64,000 nt of DNA from positions 142,277,366-142,341,365 of the forward strand of contig NC_090023.1 in NCBI RefSeq assembly GCF_037176765.1. The letters run 5' to 3'. The notes below the pieces were generated by a model. That model saw nothing but the letters and a program-made list of their open reading frames with translations, was not told where the DNA came from and searched no databases. Position numbers and translations under genes: made by a program. The DNA is from Anolis sagrei. Its lineage: Eukaryota > Chordata > Lepidosauria > Squamata > Anolidae. Shown here piece by piece: positions 20,172-30,165 of this stretch. Positions within the stretch are counted from its first letter, which is position 1. Each line of letters opens with the position of its first letter.

Positions 20172-21395
20172 CCTGTTTTCATATTAGCCCCTTATTACTG
20201 CCAAATTGTGCAGGCCTGTTCTATGCCATCCATTTAAAGCTGCTCTATACAAACTTAATAATGACTCCTATAATTCAACCTGCTCTTCCCTAGCTACCCA
20301 TAAGCTGATAAGATTCAAAGATACTAATAAAAAAGACCCTTTGTTGTACTTATCAAGAGACTTTGTTTATATAGACTATAGAAGACTCTGCATCTCTTTT
20401 ACCTACTGGATTGGGCCAGCAGAAAGAAAAGCCAGTTTTTACAGAGAGCTAGCTTAGAGGGCTGGAAGATTTGTAACAATGAGCATAATTAATTGATCTA
20501 GTCTAATATTTGTGCACAGAAAACCTTCCTTTGTCAGTAAAATCCAACAAGTTAACAAACATGAGGAAAAAAGTGTTTCTATGTTGGCCTTATGAAATTT
20601 CCTCCTTTCACTGGATTTGAACAAGTGCTGAGTTGAAGGTAGAGTTGGCTCTCCAGTTGTTGGTCCATTTACTACCAATGGCACAGAATAGTAAGATTTA
20701 TTATTTATATCTATTTGCAAATGAAACTTTTAATTGATTGGTTTAGATTGATCTGAAGTTGCATCTTTTTATCATTTGATACTATTTTATTTCTGGTACT
20801 TAATGCTCCTTTTAATATTGCTGGTATTTTATTTTATGGTTGCTTAGATTATTGGCTTTGTAAACAAATGAGAGGACTTCTTACCTACTGAGCTTATATC
20901 TCTGACTTTTATGTAGAGAGATATAAGCTGTATGTTTGCCTGTCTGTCTGTCTGTTGCACCATAAAGTTTATTGCTTGATAAGGTGGCCCTCTGTGGTGC
21001 CACTGGGAAAGAAAGGTGGCATGTGCATGAGAGGAAGAGCCACAAAAAGAGCCTGCTGACCATTGCCAGAGCATTTCTAGGAGATAGAGCTGGAGAAGGG
21101 AGAAAGTAGGCAGGCAGTGAGCCCAATGACACCCAGGCAATGCTAGGTACATATACTTTTAATATATACAATATATAGGTAATGTCCCTATATATGACAT
21201 GTCAGTTTTTAAATATTTATATTATAATTTTCTGCATAATAAAAGTCCTCTTTAAAATAACCAGGCTTGATGAAGTGCACACAGTTACAAAATAAAGATT
21301 TGTACAAGTACAAAAATGTGCTAACAATAACATTTGTAATATTTGTGCTCCCAATTTCTTCTCAGATGAACCATACATTTCTAAAAAAAGATTTA
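20172..21395. other. Intergenic sequence, no gene recognised
   Basis: A short (CTGT)n run lies at 20940-20955. Short frames on both strands have no motif. Confidence 0.4.
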
Positions 21396-21399
21396 AAAC

Positions 21400-22386
21400 A
21401 TGAATATAATAATTGCCCAAACACGAATCAAGGAACATGAAAGGCACTGCAGACTCCTTCAACCAGAGAAGTCAGCCATAGCAGAGCACCTGATGAACCA
21501 ACCTGGACACACATATTATTTGAGAACACACAAACGCTATACCACTCTAACAACCACCATGTCAGACTACACAGAGAAGCCACTGAAATCCAAAAGCATG
21601 TGGACAATTTCAACAGAAAGGAGAAAACCATGAAAATGAACAAAATCTGGCTACCAGTATTGAACAAGTCTAAATTATAACAGTAAAACAACACTCAAAC
21701 ACAGGGCAGCTCCAGAGAGGAAACAATCAGGGACAGCTAATCACCTCTCAACAAAAGATTCCCCCAGGCACTAACAAAAAACTGCCAGGCCATCAAATAC
21801 TAATCAAGGTGGCCAACTGAAACATTCACACCTACCTTCAACAGGCAAGAGTTCTTTGTCCCACCCTGGTCATTCCACAGATATATGGACCCAAATTTCC
21901 TAGTTCCAACAGACCTCACAACCTCTGAGGATGCCTGCCACAGATGCAGGCAAAACATCTGGAGAGAATGCTTCTAGAACATGACCATATAGCCCGAAAA
22001 ACCTACAACAACCCAGGGATTCCAGCTATGGAAGCCTTCAACACAGGCATGTAGCCGGGGGGGGGGGCTTGAGGGGCTTCAGCCACCCCCCCCCCCCCTG
22101 AAATTCTGATGGTGGTTCGCGAAAAGGCCTTACTGGTGCATTATTTAAACTGTTATGTTTATTCATATCATGATCTGATCACCCTACTCAATATATCCCA
22201 TATGCATGGGGGTATTGGGGTAAGGATACAAAAGGTTTGCTAGGCTAGACCCTCTTTCACTCAGACTCAGCCCCCACCCTGAAACTCAGCCCCCCCCCGA
22301 ACCCCCCCCCCTGAAAAAAAGTCAGCCACCCCCCCCCCCCCCCCGAAACGAAATCCCGGCTACGGGCCTGCTTCAACAATACATTA
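21400..22386 (+). mobile_element. Penelope-like element 3' portion with nested hAT MITE
   Basis: The frame at 21403-21633 encodes RIKEHERHCRLLQPEKSAIA followed by EH, the C-terminal part of the GIY-YIG endonuclease of PLEs. The 3' untranslated region follows, then the terminal repeat from about 21915 (CCTCTGAGGATGCCTGCC ... ATGGAAGCCTTCAACA). The terminal repeat is split by a hAT MITE at 22044-22370 and resumes with ATACATT. The element is 5'-truncated. It ends about 120 bp before the NPY4R splice acceptor. Confidence 0.82.
22044..22370. mobile_element. hAT-type MITE with perfect 8-bp target duplication
   Basis: The 327-bp insert begins CAGGCATGTAGCCGGG and ends CCCGGCTACGGGCCTG, giving inverted ends CAGGC(A/C)(T/C)GTAGCCGGG. 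CTTCAACA is duplicated on both sides (22036-22043 and 22371-22378). The interior has poly-G/poly-C runs and no coding capacity. The 8-bp duplication and CAG ends point to the hAT superfamily. Confidence 0.85.
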
Positions 22387-22496
22387 AAATAATACATTTT
22401 TAAAATGAATCTTCACTTTTGAGCTACTTTGTCCATCAGTTCCTATTTTTCCAAGTATTGCTAAGATTTGTTCAGTTTGAAATTAAAATATTTTTT

Positions 22497-22575
22497 TTCT
22501 TTTTGCAGACCATCCCGACAGCTGGTGATCACCGGAAGTGGCTGACTCATAATTCACCATCTCTCAGGATTCAGA
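22497..22575 (+). promoter_or_regulatory. NPY4R: NPY4R 5'UTR splice acceptor and leader
   Basis: A strong polypyrimidine tract (from about 22488) ends in TTTTTGCAG at 22509. The presumed last exon begins at 22510 and gives a 66-nt leader before the ATG. NPY-family receptors commonly have upstream non-coding exons. The upstream exon is not identifiable in this window. Confidence 0.55.
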
Positions 22576-23706
22576 ATGAACCTGACCATATCTTTAAATT
22601 CAACATCTAAGCTCCAAACCAATTGGAGTTTTCCCTACCACAGCATCCTGACCTGCAGGAATACTACCGACATTACTATGTTTCTCGTCACGTTATATAG
22701 CATGGAAACTATTCTAGGCATTCTAGGAAATCTGTGCTTGATTGTTATCTTAACTAAACATCAGGACAAAGCCATCGTGACGAATATATTTATTGCCAGC
22801 TTAATAGCGTCAGACCTGATCATGTGCATCTTCTGCCTACCGTTCACCATTGCCACCGTCTTGTTGAAGTACTGGCTATTTGGTGAGGGTATGTGCCGAA
22901 TGATCTCATTTATTCAGTGTACGTCTGTGACGGTGTCCATTTTGTCACTTGTTCTTATTGCTTTAGAAAGGCACCAGCTCATTATTAACCCAACAGGCTG
23001 GAGGCCCAGCATCTCCCAAGCCTATCTGGGCGTTGCTGCTGTCTGGATCTTTTCTGCTATCTTGTCCCTGCCTTTTGTAACTATCTCTATCTTGAATAAT
23101 GTTGACCTGGCGCAGTTCCACATAATGGATTCCTATTCAACCAAGGCCATGTGTATGTATTCATGGCCTTCGGAGAAATATCAGTTCATTTATTTCACTG
23201 TGTTACTGCTGCTACAGTACTGCATTCCCCTTATCTTTATTGTTGTGTGTTACCTACATATTTACCTCCAGCTCCAGAAGAGGGAAGGCATGTTTAAGAA
23301 TCACGACTTCAGTTGCCGGAGGATTCAACTGAAGCGAATCAACATCCTGCTGGCTTACATGGTTGTTGCCTTTGCAGTCTGCTGGTTGCCACTGCATGTT
23401 TTTAACAGCATTGCTGACTGGAACTACAAAATCATTCCTAATTGTCTCCATGATTTGATCTTCTCATTATGTCATCTTGTAGCTATGGCATCTGCTTGCA
23501 TTAACCCTATCATCTATGGCTTTCTAAATAAGAATTTCAAAAAAGAAGTGAAGGATCTGATTCTGAATTGCCAGCGCCGTTCTTCCCTGCAAGACTATGA
23601 GAATGTGCCTCTCTCCACCTTGCAGACCGACATCTCCAAAGGCTTTGCACGGATGAACTGTCCACAGAGTCTCTCTTGTCCTGTGACAACAGACTTGAAA
23701 TCCTGA
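22576..23706 (+). CDS. NPY4R: Neuropeptide Y receptor type 4 (pancreatic polypeptide receptor)
   Basis: Intact 376-codon class A GPCR. It is the Gi-coupled plasma-membrane receptor for pancreatic polypeptide and, more weakly, PYY/NPY. The identification rests on extended identity with vertebrate Y4, notably LERHQLIINPTGWRPSISQA and VVAFAVCWLPLHVFNS. The N-terminus has four N-glycosylation sequons (N2, N8, N16, N29). TM1 carries G51-N52 and TM2 carries D80. The extracellular disulfide pair is C107 and C193. TM3 ends in ERH (131-133) in place of DRY, as is usual in this receptor group. TM6 has CWLP (269-272) and TM7 has NPIIY (310-314). C332 is a likely palmitoylation site before a 44-residue tail. 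Length is close to the human protein (375). The coding region is intronless. The start is the first ATG in frame and matches the family N-terminus. Oppositely oriented PLE fragments flank the gene. Confidence 0.97.
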   Translation: MNLTISLNSTSKLQTNWSFPYHSILTCRNTTDITMFLVTLYSMETILGILGNLCLIVILTKHQDKAIVTNIFIASLIASDLIMCIFCLPFTIATVLLKYWLFGEGMCRMISFIQCTSVTVSILSLVLIALERHQLIINPTGWRPSISQAYLGVAAVWIFSAILSLPFVTISILNNVDLAQFHIMDSYSTKAMCMYSWPSEKYQFIYFTVLLLLQYCIPLIFIVVCYLHIYLQLQKREGMFKNHDFSCRRIQLKRINILLAYMVVAFAVCWLPLHVFNSIADWNYKIIPNCLHDLIFSLCHLVAMASACINPIIYGFLNKNFKKEVKDLILNCQRRSSLQDYENVPLSTLQTDISKGFARMNCPQSLSCPVTTDLKS

Positions 23707-23764
23707 AACGCAGATTACAACACTATGTATCCCTGTGTGAAAATCCCACTGAATGCTGTAGAAT

Positions 23765-24112
23765 TGGATTGTTGTAAGTTTTTTGAGCTGTCTGGCCATG
23801 TTCCAGTAGCATTCTCCCCTGACATTTCACCTGCATCGATGGCAGGCATCCTCAGAGGTTATGAGCTCTGATATATAAATTGGGTTTGTATATCTGTGGA
23901 CTGTCCAGGATGGGAGAAAGAACTTTGGTCTGTTGGAGGTAGATGTGAATGTTTCAATTGGCCACCTTGATTAGCATTTAATGGTCTGGCAGTTTTCAAG
24001 GTGTGGCTTCTTACTGCCTGGGGGAATCCTTTGTTGAGAAGTGATTAGCTGTCCCTGATTGTTTCTTGTCTGGAGTTCCCCTGTTTTTGAATGTTGTTCT
24101 TTATTTACTGTA
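23765..24112 (-). mobile_element. Penelope-like element terminal repeat and 3' UTR, inverted
   Basis: The minus strand reproduces the 21640-22030 segment: 'tgaatgttgttctttattta' on + corresponds to the spacer after the GIY-YIG frame, then 'ttgattagcatttaatggtc', 'gatttgg'-like unique parts and the terminal-repeat motif CCTCTGAGGATGCCTGCC with GAAATGTCAGG. It begins 58 bp after the NPY4R stop, so the gene's 3' UTR probably includes it. Confidence 0.75.
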
Positions 24113-24130
24113 GAACTGGTTTCCCATTAA

Positions 24131-25013
24131 TTGATTAGTAACACGTTGCTGTGGCCCAGTCTGTTGATTTGGAAAATAAAGTAATGAGAAGGTTTCTAAT
24201 ATATGTAATTTCTTTATGCTTGTGGGTAAACAGTATTCCTTGCTGTTTCTTTGTCAGTGTTGATGTCTGGTTTGCCCACCCTGGAACATGCAACATATCA
24301 TTGTCCTTCTTTAAGGGTCCCTTTCAAATCTATGATACTATCTCTCTCTGTGTGTGAATAATATCTATCTGTCTGTCTGTCTGTCTATCTGTATCTATGG
24401 CTGGATGGCTATTTGTCAGGAGGACTTTGATTATGTTTTCTTGCCCTGGTGAAGGGAGTTGGATTGGATGGCCTAAGTATAGGGGTTCGGTGTGGGTAGT
24501 TTGCCCCAATTCTGTCATTTGTGGGGTTCAGAATGCTCTTTGATTGTAGGTGAACTGTGAATCCCAGTGACTACAACTCCCAAATGTCAAGGTCTATTTC
24601 CCCCAAACTCCATCTGTGTTCATATTTGGGCATATTGATTGCTTGTGCCAAGTTTGGTCCAGATCCATCATTGTTTGAGTCCACAGTGCTCTCTGGATGT
24701 AGGTGAACTACAACTCCCAAACTCAAGGTCAATGCCCACCAAACTCTTCCAGTATTTTCTGTTGGTCATGTGAGTCCTGTGTGCCAAATTTGGTTCAATT
24801 CCATCGTTGATGGAGTTCAGAATGCTCTTTGATTGTAGGTGAAATATAAATCTCAGCAACTACAACTCCCAAATGACAAAATCATAATTTTTGAGTGATG
24901 GTTACTCCTTGTGTTGTGAGATGTTTTGTTGCCAAATCTGGTGTGATTTCGTTCATTGGTTCTTTTGTTTTTAAGGTACTCATTATGCACAGAGCATTTT
25001 ATATATATATAGA
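24131..25013 (+). repeat. Modular interspersed repeat with hAT-body and CR1-like interior
   Basis: The head (AACACGTTGCTGTGGCCCAG) and the tail (TTTTATATATATATAGATGA) match the modular family. The interior contains a CR1 3' UTR-like piece (24399-24478, 'ggctggatggctatttgtca'), a (CTGT)n run, and the SPIN-associated body (24484-24895) with 'tttgattgtaggtgaa' units. Confidence 0.6.
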
Positions 25014-25194
25014 TGATGGATAGGATTGTGCTGTTTAGATTTTACATGTGAAACTTAAATTAATGTGATTGAAATGTAATACAAATAGATTAACTGAACT
25101 ACACATTCAGTTTCTGTGTGCAATTGTTTTCTACAGCACTGACATTTTTATGAAAACCAATACCAATAACTCATGAGTCTCGTGTACAAGTTAA

Positions 25195-25259
25195 CATCAG
25201 ATATTAAACTGATAAGAACCAATACTACACTTGATCTTAGCTAAAGGCTGAGAAGCAAT
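25195..25259 (-). pseudogene. U2 snRNA pseudogene (first ~65 nt)
   Basis: The minus strand reads ATTGCTTCTCAGCCTTTAGC TAAGATCAAG then TGTAGTATTGGTTCTTATCA and GTTTAATATCTGATG. This tracks U2 snRNA nucleotides 1 to about 65, including the branch-site recognition region GUAGUA. It differs at CpG sites and lacks the rest of U2. It is a truncated retrocopy with no promoter. Confidence 0.9.
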
Positions 25260-25544
25260 ACAAATGATGATCCTCAAAATTTATAGAACACCTCAAGTGC
25301 TATAAATGTTGATGGGAAATTAAGATAAGGAATGTCATATGTATGCATCTTGCTACATGACAGACTGGCTGACACCATTGAAAGACATAATTGTTTCTTT
25401 AGCAGAAAAATAATAAGTAGTTTATTCTTCATAGATGGCTATAAGCTTATTTCCAACACTGTGCAGTCACAAGATTCCAATTTTAATACACAAAAGCATT
25501 TTCTTCAAATGACAATATAAAGGCAAATACACAATGGTACTTCT

Positions 25545-25887
25545 AGGGGCTGTAGTGATGCAGTGGATTAAACTGCTGAGTTGCTGAGCTTGTTGACCGG
25601 AAGGTCGGTGGTTTGAATTTGTGGGACAGGGTGAGCTCCCGCTGTTAGCCCCATCTTCTGCCAACCTAGCAGTTTGAAAACATGCAAATGTAAGTAGATC
25701 AATAGGTACCGCTCCGGTGGGAAGGTAGCAGCGCTCCATGCAGTCATGCCGACCACATGACCTTGGAGGCATCTACGGACAACGCCACCTCTTTAGCTTA
25801 GAAATGGAGATAAGCACCACCCTCCAACCCTCCAGAGTCAGACGCGACTAGGCTTAATGTCGAGGTGAAACTTTTACCTCTATTTCT
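25545..25887 (+). repeat. Sauria-type tRNA SINE, full length
   Basis: Head GGGGCTGTAGTGATGCAGTG, GGTCGGTGGTTTGAATTTGT, 'gagctcccgctgttagcccc', 'gtaagtagatcaataggtac', 'ctccatgcagtcatgccgac', and tail 'cgcgactaggcttaatgtcg' with CTTTTACC. This is the squamate Sauria SINE layout. Other copies: 33133, 46369 and 59151. Confidence 0.85.
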
Positions 25888-25984
25888 AGAGCAGGGCTTC
25901 TTACTTTTTTTCAGCTTGAGTCCCCTTTTTGCCCAGGGGATTTTTATGTGACCCCAGGTATATAGGTAGGAGACCTACCCCCGA

Positions 25985-26345
25985 CCCCCCGTGGATCAAT
26001 GGGTTAAACCCTTGTTCCGGCAGTACTGAAGACCAACAGGTCAGAGGTTTGAATCCAGGGAGAGCGTGGATGAGCTCCCTCTGTCTGCTCCAGCTCCCCA
26101 TGTGGGGACATGAGAGAAGCCTTCCACAAGGATGGTAAAACATTAAAAAAAATAATGTAGCCAAAGTACTTCATCTTTGCCTCTACTATCCTTCCCTCCA
26201 ATGAGCAGTCGGGCTTTATTTCCTGGAGGATGGACTGGTTGGATCTTCTCGTGGTCCAAGGCACTCTCAGAACTTTCCTCCAGCACCACAGTTCAAAAGC
26301 ACCTATCTTCCTTCACTCAGCCTTCCCTATGTCCTATTGTACAGA
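25985..26345. repeat. SINE fused to an inverted Bov-B fragment
   Basis: 25985-26150 is the + strand tRNA-SINE ('atgggttaaacccttgttcc', 'gaatccagggagagcgtgga', 'catgtggggacatgagagaa'). 26157-26345 is minus-strand Bov-B encoding RSNQSILQEIKPDCSLEGRI and AKMKYFGYI. The SINE stops in its middle at an A-rich stretch and Bov-B begins at once. Confidence 0.7.
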
Positions 26346-26895
26346 TAATATCTGCTTCTATACTTGCTACGTTTCCCAACAGTCCAAATACTGGGGTTTT
26401 ACAACAACCTGCCAAACATAACTTTGGTCACTTAAGCTTTTCCTGATATGGAGATAAAGTGGAGATAAAGGAAAACCCGACCTGCTTAATTTCTGCTATT
26501 CGTGTTGTTGTAAAAGGGCCATAAAAGTCTGTATTCCATCTGTTTCTATTTGAAATGAAAGTACACAGAAGCTATTGCCCCGGTGTTAAAAATACATTGA
26601 GGCCTCTCCTTTATTTGTACAAGAACTGATATGGTTTTGTCCAGCTAATCAACCTTTCTTTGGGACAGTGGGAGGTAATTTGCTTTAGGATTATTTCTAT
26701 CATAAATAAATATTCTTTTGTACACAGAAAATAATTCAAAAGTCTCGTAAGCTTTTAACAAATGTTGAACATTTACTTTAATTGTTTTTCTTCAGGTGTA
26801 GGAAAGGATGTAATGAAGTGTGCAAAATGTGGGCATTTTGTGGAACCAAAGGGCAAAAGAAATGTGTTATCATGTTTTTAGGGGTCCTTTTAAAC
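26346..26895. other. Intergenic sequence, no feature recognised
   Basis: No coding or repeat signature is recognised. Confidence 0.4.
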
Positions 26896-27260
26896 CAGTG
26901 GTACCCAGCCTTTTTTGGCCAGGGACCACATTGACGAGAGACAACTTGACCAGAAACCACTTTGACCAGGGACCACTTTCCAACATTAGTACCAAAAGGG
27001 TTACGAATCAGTTTTTGGTCAACTTTAGATTCAGTTTGGGGTGCTGCTTCAGAAAATTTCATTGGATAGACCACATCAGCTCTAGTTTCTGATACAGAAC
27101 ATATGCCATGGTCAGCGACGGAAGGAGTGGCAGGCGGTGTGAAAGGAGCGAAAATAAAATAAATAAAATAAAATACAATAAAGAGGAAGGAAGCTCGCAG
27201 ACCAGATTTTCGTCCTCGTAGCTCACTGGTGGTCCACGGCCCACAGGTTAAGAACCAGTG
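26896..27260. mobile_element. hAT-type MITE with perfect 8-bp target duplication
   Basis: The 365-bp element begins CAGTGGTACCCAGCCT and ends AGGTTAAGAACCAGTG, imperfect hAT-style inverted repeats. TTTTAAAC is duplicated at 26888-26895 and 27261-27268. 'gggaccac(a/t)tt(g/t)' units recur in its left half. It has no coding capacity. Confidence 0.82.
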
Positions 27261-27589
27261 TTTTAAACCCAGTGAATTTTAAGATCATAAGAGGCTTTTT
27301 AAAAAACAACAAAGTTAACAGAAAGCATATTCTATTCACTTCCTATGTTTTTAAAAACTCATCTTCTGGGCCTAAAATGGTCCAGGATAACCCAAAACAT
27401 GGTGAAAGTGGCACCACACCATCTACACACATTTGGGAGGACAGATTTGTTTTGTTTGTTTGTTTGTTTGTTTGATTTATTTGTAGGGTGGCTGTGTGTG
27501 GTGGCCTTCAAAGCTCTTTTGGGAGGCTAATGCACTCCATACCTTCCAGAGATGCTCACTTCTGGTAAGTAAAATAGATTTAAGACACT

Positions 27590-27741
27590 CCAGCCCCTTC
27601 TACACTGTCATCTAATCCAGATTATCAAATCAGATAATCCACATTATCTCTTTGAACTGGATTGCATGAGTCTACACTGCCATGAAATCCAGTTCAAAGC
27701 AGATAATCTGGATTTTATATAGCAGTGTAGAAGGGGCCTTA
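27590..27741. mobile_element. Palindromic MITE (copy 1)
   Basis: The ends GCCCCTTCTACACTG and CAGTGTAGAAGGGGC are exact inverted repeats. The interior alternates 'aatccagattatc', 'gataatctggatt' and 'ttgaactggatt', so almost the whole unit can fold back. Two diverged relatives lie downstream. Confidence 0.8.
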
Positions 27742-28016
27742 GATTAACTTTTGTTGTACCTGGAGTATGACAATTAGATTTTCTTTTTGCAATGTAGTTA
27801 TTATTTAATATATCTGAAGAAAACACTACACACAACAATCTGCATAAAAATACTTAAATACAATACAATAAAGAAAAAAAGTTCTACATTTCTTCAATTT
27901 TACACACATATGGTAATTTTTTTCACACATATGGTAAAATGCTCCTTCTTGAGATTCAATTTTTCCCCAAAGCCTAGATTTTGGGGAAATGACCTAGAGT
28001 GGAAGTTCTTCCTCAC

Positions 28017-28365
28017 TTTGGCTGGATCTACATTGCATTATTTCCCAGGTTCTGATCCCAGATTATCTGCTTTGGACTGGATTATATGAATTAATCTAGG
28101 ATAAAAAGTTAATCTGGGTTCTGATCCTGGAATATAGGTCAGTGTAGATCTAGCCCTTGTCTCATCGTAAGGGAGAAACAAAAAAAAAATCATAGGGGAA
28201 AACTGACTGTAACTAAGGCTGGATCTACACTGATATAAAATCCGGATTATCAAAGCAGATAATCCAAATTATCTGCTTTGAACTGGATTATATGAATCTA
28301 CACTGCCATATAATCCAGTTCAAAGCAGATAATCTGGATTTTATATGGCAGTGAAGAAAGGGCCT
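28017..28365. mobile_element. Palindromic MITEs (copies 2 and 3)
   Basis: Copy 2 is about 28017-28162 (GGCTGGATCTACATTG ... CAGTGTAGATCTAGCC). Copy 3 is about 28222-28362 (GGCTGGATCTACACTG ... GCAGTGAAGAAAGGGCC) with TAA on both sides. Both contain the 'gataatc(t/c)' and 'ttgaactggattata' modules of copy 1. Confidence 0.75.
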
Positions 28366-29050
28366 AACTCTTTCCAGTCTTTACTTTCATTGTCCAAAAG
28401 ATGTACCAAATACAGATTTTGCAAATGTTATTAGACTGAGAAACAGCTTTCTCAAATAAAAGAAATAATTGAACAGGATCTCAAAAGCTATAATAGTTGA
28501 TGCAAAACTTATTTTAATAGTCACAAATCACGTTACAGGAAGAGAACAAGAAAACTAATAACAAGAGAATGTAAAGGAAATAATAGCAGCTCAATTACCA
28601 ACTCATAAAGAAGAGACAGCAATTGAACTAAAAAGGACTGAACCGAACTGCTATAAACAGACTGTGTGTGCAGATAAGTGGATACAAATTTATCTTGAGA
28701 CTGAGGAAAAATAATGAATTTCATACAACATCATGGAGAAAAAGATAATCAAGTTTTCATGTTCAACTAAAAGAGACAGACGAAGATGGCATCACAGAGA
28801 TAATCTGCATAGATGAAGCCTAGGTGAACCTTTTGAGAGCCCATTTCAATGGCACAAACATGTTAAAATTAAACAGACCTATTGTTACTTTGGGGATAGC
28901 TTGACCTACAAGAAAAAGTTGACTGGAATAAATGATTTGCGAACTCTGGAAAGATTAAAACAAAATTGTTTCTTTTTTAAGGGAAGGGGTGGATTGATGA
29001 AATAAGAACAATGAGAATGACATGGAAAATATATAGACACTGTTGAAATA
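28366..29050. other. Intergenic sequence, no feature recognised
   Basis: A-rich sequence on the + strand without a gene or identifiable repeat. Confidence 0.4.
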
Positions 29051-29059
29051 TAGTAAGAT

Positions 29060-29195
29060 CAGAGTTCTTCTGAAGATGCCAGCGACAGATGCAGGTGAAA
29101 CATCAAAAGAAAATGCTACTAGAATGTGGCCATACAGCTCGGAAACCACACAACACCTCAGTGATTCTGGCCGCAAAAGCCTTTGACAATACAGT
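29060..29195 (+). mobile_element. Penelope-like element terminal repeat (solo fragment)
   Basis: CTTCTGAAGATGCCAGCGAC, GCAGGTGAAACATC, 'atgtggccatacagctcgga' and 'gccgcaaaagcctttgacaa' match the PLE terminal repeat. The ribozyme-like core is decayed in this copy. Confidence 0.7.
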
Positions 29196-29205
29196 AAACT
29201 ACTGT

Positions 29206-29540
29206 ACTTATGACCTCATCAGACAGGCTTCTTTGCCCATCATACACCACTTGTTCTCTTTCATGATGGAGCTCATTACACAATGCGCACGTTCCGTCCA
29301 AGCTCCATTCAGAAAGGGGAAAACAAGTGGCATATCTTGCCACCATGGTAGCCACACAGGAGACAGGATGTTGCCTTACCAGCAATGGAGGAAAGCCGGG
29401 TGCTTTCCCCATGGGATGGGGGTTACAACAAGTCATGCAATATGGGGCATGGAACATCAGGTTCTCCACACACCCCACCAGGAGCCCATGGATTCACCAT
29501 GATGCACGGCAAACCAATGAGCCTTTGTGATGAGGTCCCT
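29206..29540. mobile_element. Candidate MITE with about 19-bp inverted repeats
   Basis: Left end GACCTCATCAGACAGGCTT (29212) and right end AGCCTTTGTGATGAGGTC (to 29538) are inverted repeats with about 16 of 19 matches. The interior is CCATGGG-rich and non-coding. The same right end occurs at 361-380. The superfamily and target duplication are unclear. Confidence 0.45.
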
Positions 29541-29627
29541 AGGCAAAAAGCAATGAAATGCAGAGATATAGGATGTGTGACACCTGGCTTGAAAACAGTA
29601 TATATGAAAGTCATCTAAGAGTCTGAC

Positions 29628-29887
29628 GGGGCCCCCAGTGGCACAATGGGTTAAACCCTTGTACCAGCAGGACTGAAGACTGACAGGTCAGAGGTTCGAA
29701 TCTGGGGAGAGCACAGATGAGCTACCTCTGTCAGCTCCAGCTGCCCATACGGGGACATGAGAGAAGCCTCCCACAAAAATAGTAAAACATCCAGGCATCC
29801 CCTGGCCAACGTCCTTGCAGACAGTTAATTCTCTCACACCAGGCGGTTTCTCAAGTCACTCCTCACACACACACACACACACACACA
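29628..29887 (+). repeat. tRNA-derived SINE (ACA-type) ending in (CA)n
   Basis: GGGGCCCCCAGTGGCACAAT, GGTTCGAATCTGGGGAGAGC, 'gggacatgagagaagcctcc', 'gtccttgcagacagttaatt', then 'tctcaagtcactcctcacac' running into a (CA)n microsatellite at 29864-29887. Confidence 0.85.
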
Positions 29888-29894
29888 ATCACAA

Positions 29895-30165
29895 TGCAGG
29901 AAAAAAAGATTTCACCTAAACATTAGGAAGAACTTTCTGAGAGCAAGAACTTCCTTGTCTTTCTCTGGAGGTTTCTAAACAGGCTGGATGGCCATCTGCT
30001 TGGGCAAAAATTACAGAGGAAAGAAATAACAGAGATATCACTGTGTGGGTTGACCCCAAGGCAGACTGAGGACTTGAATGATGCCTTCCTGAAACAGACA
30101 ACCAACACACCCAGAAAGGAGAGGTGTGGTAGTAATGGGGTCTTGTCGACCTCTATGATTCTATT
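29895..30165 (+). repeat. CR1 3' end
   Basis: The sequence 'gatttcacctaaacattagg aagaactttc', 'ggaggtttctaaacaggctg gatggccatc' and 'cctctatgattctattg' is the classic CR1 3' UTR ending near an ATTCTATG-type tail. A middle segment is diverged or inserted. Confidence 0.75.
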
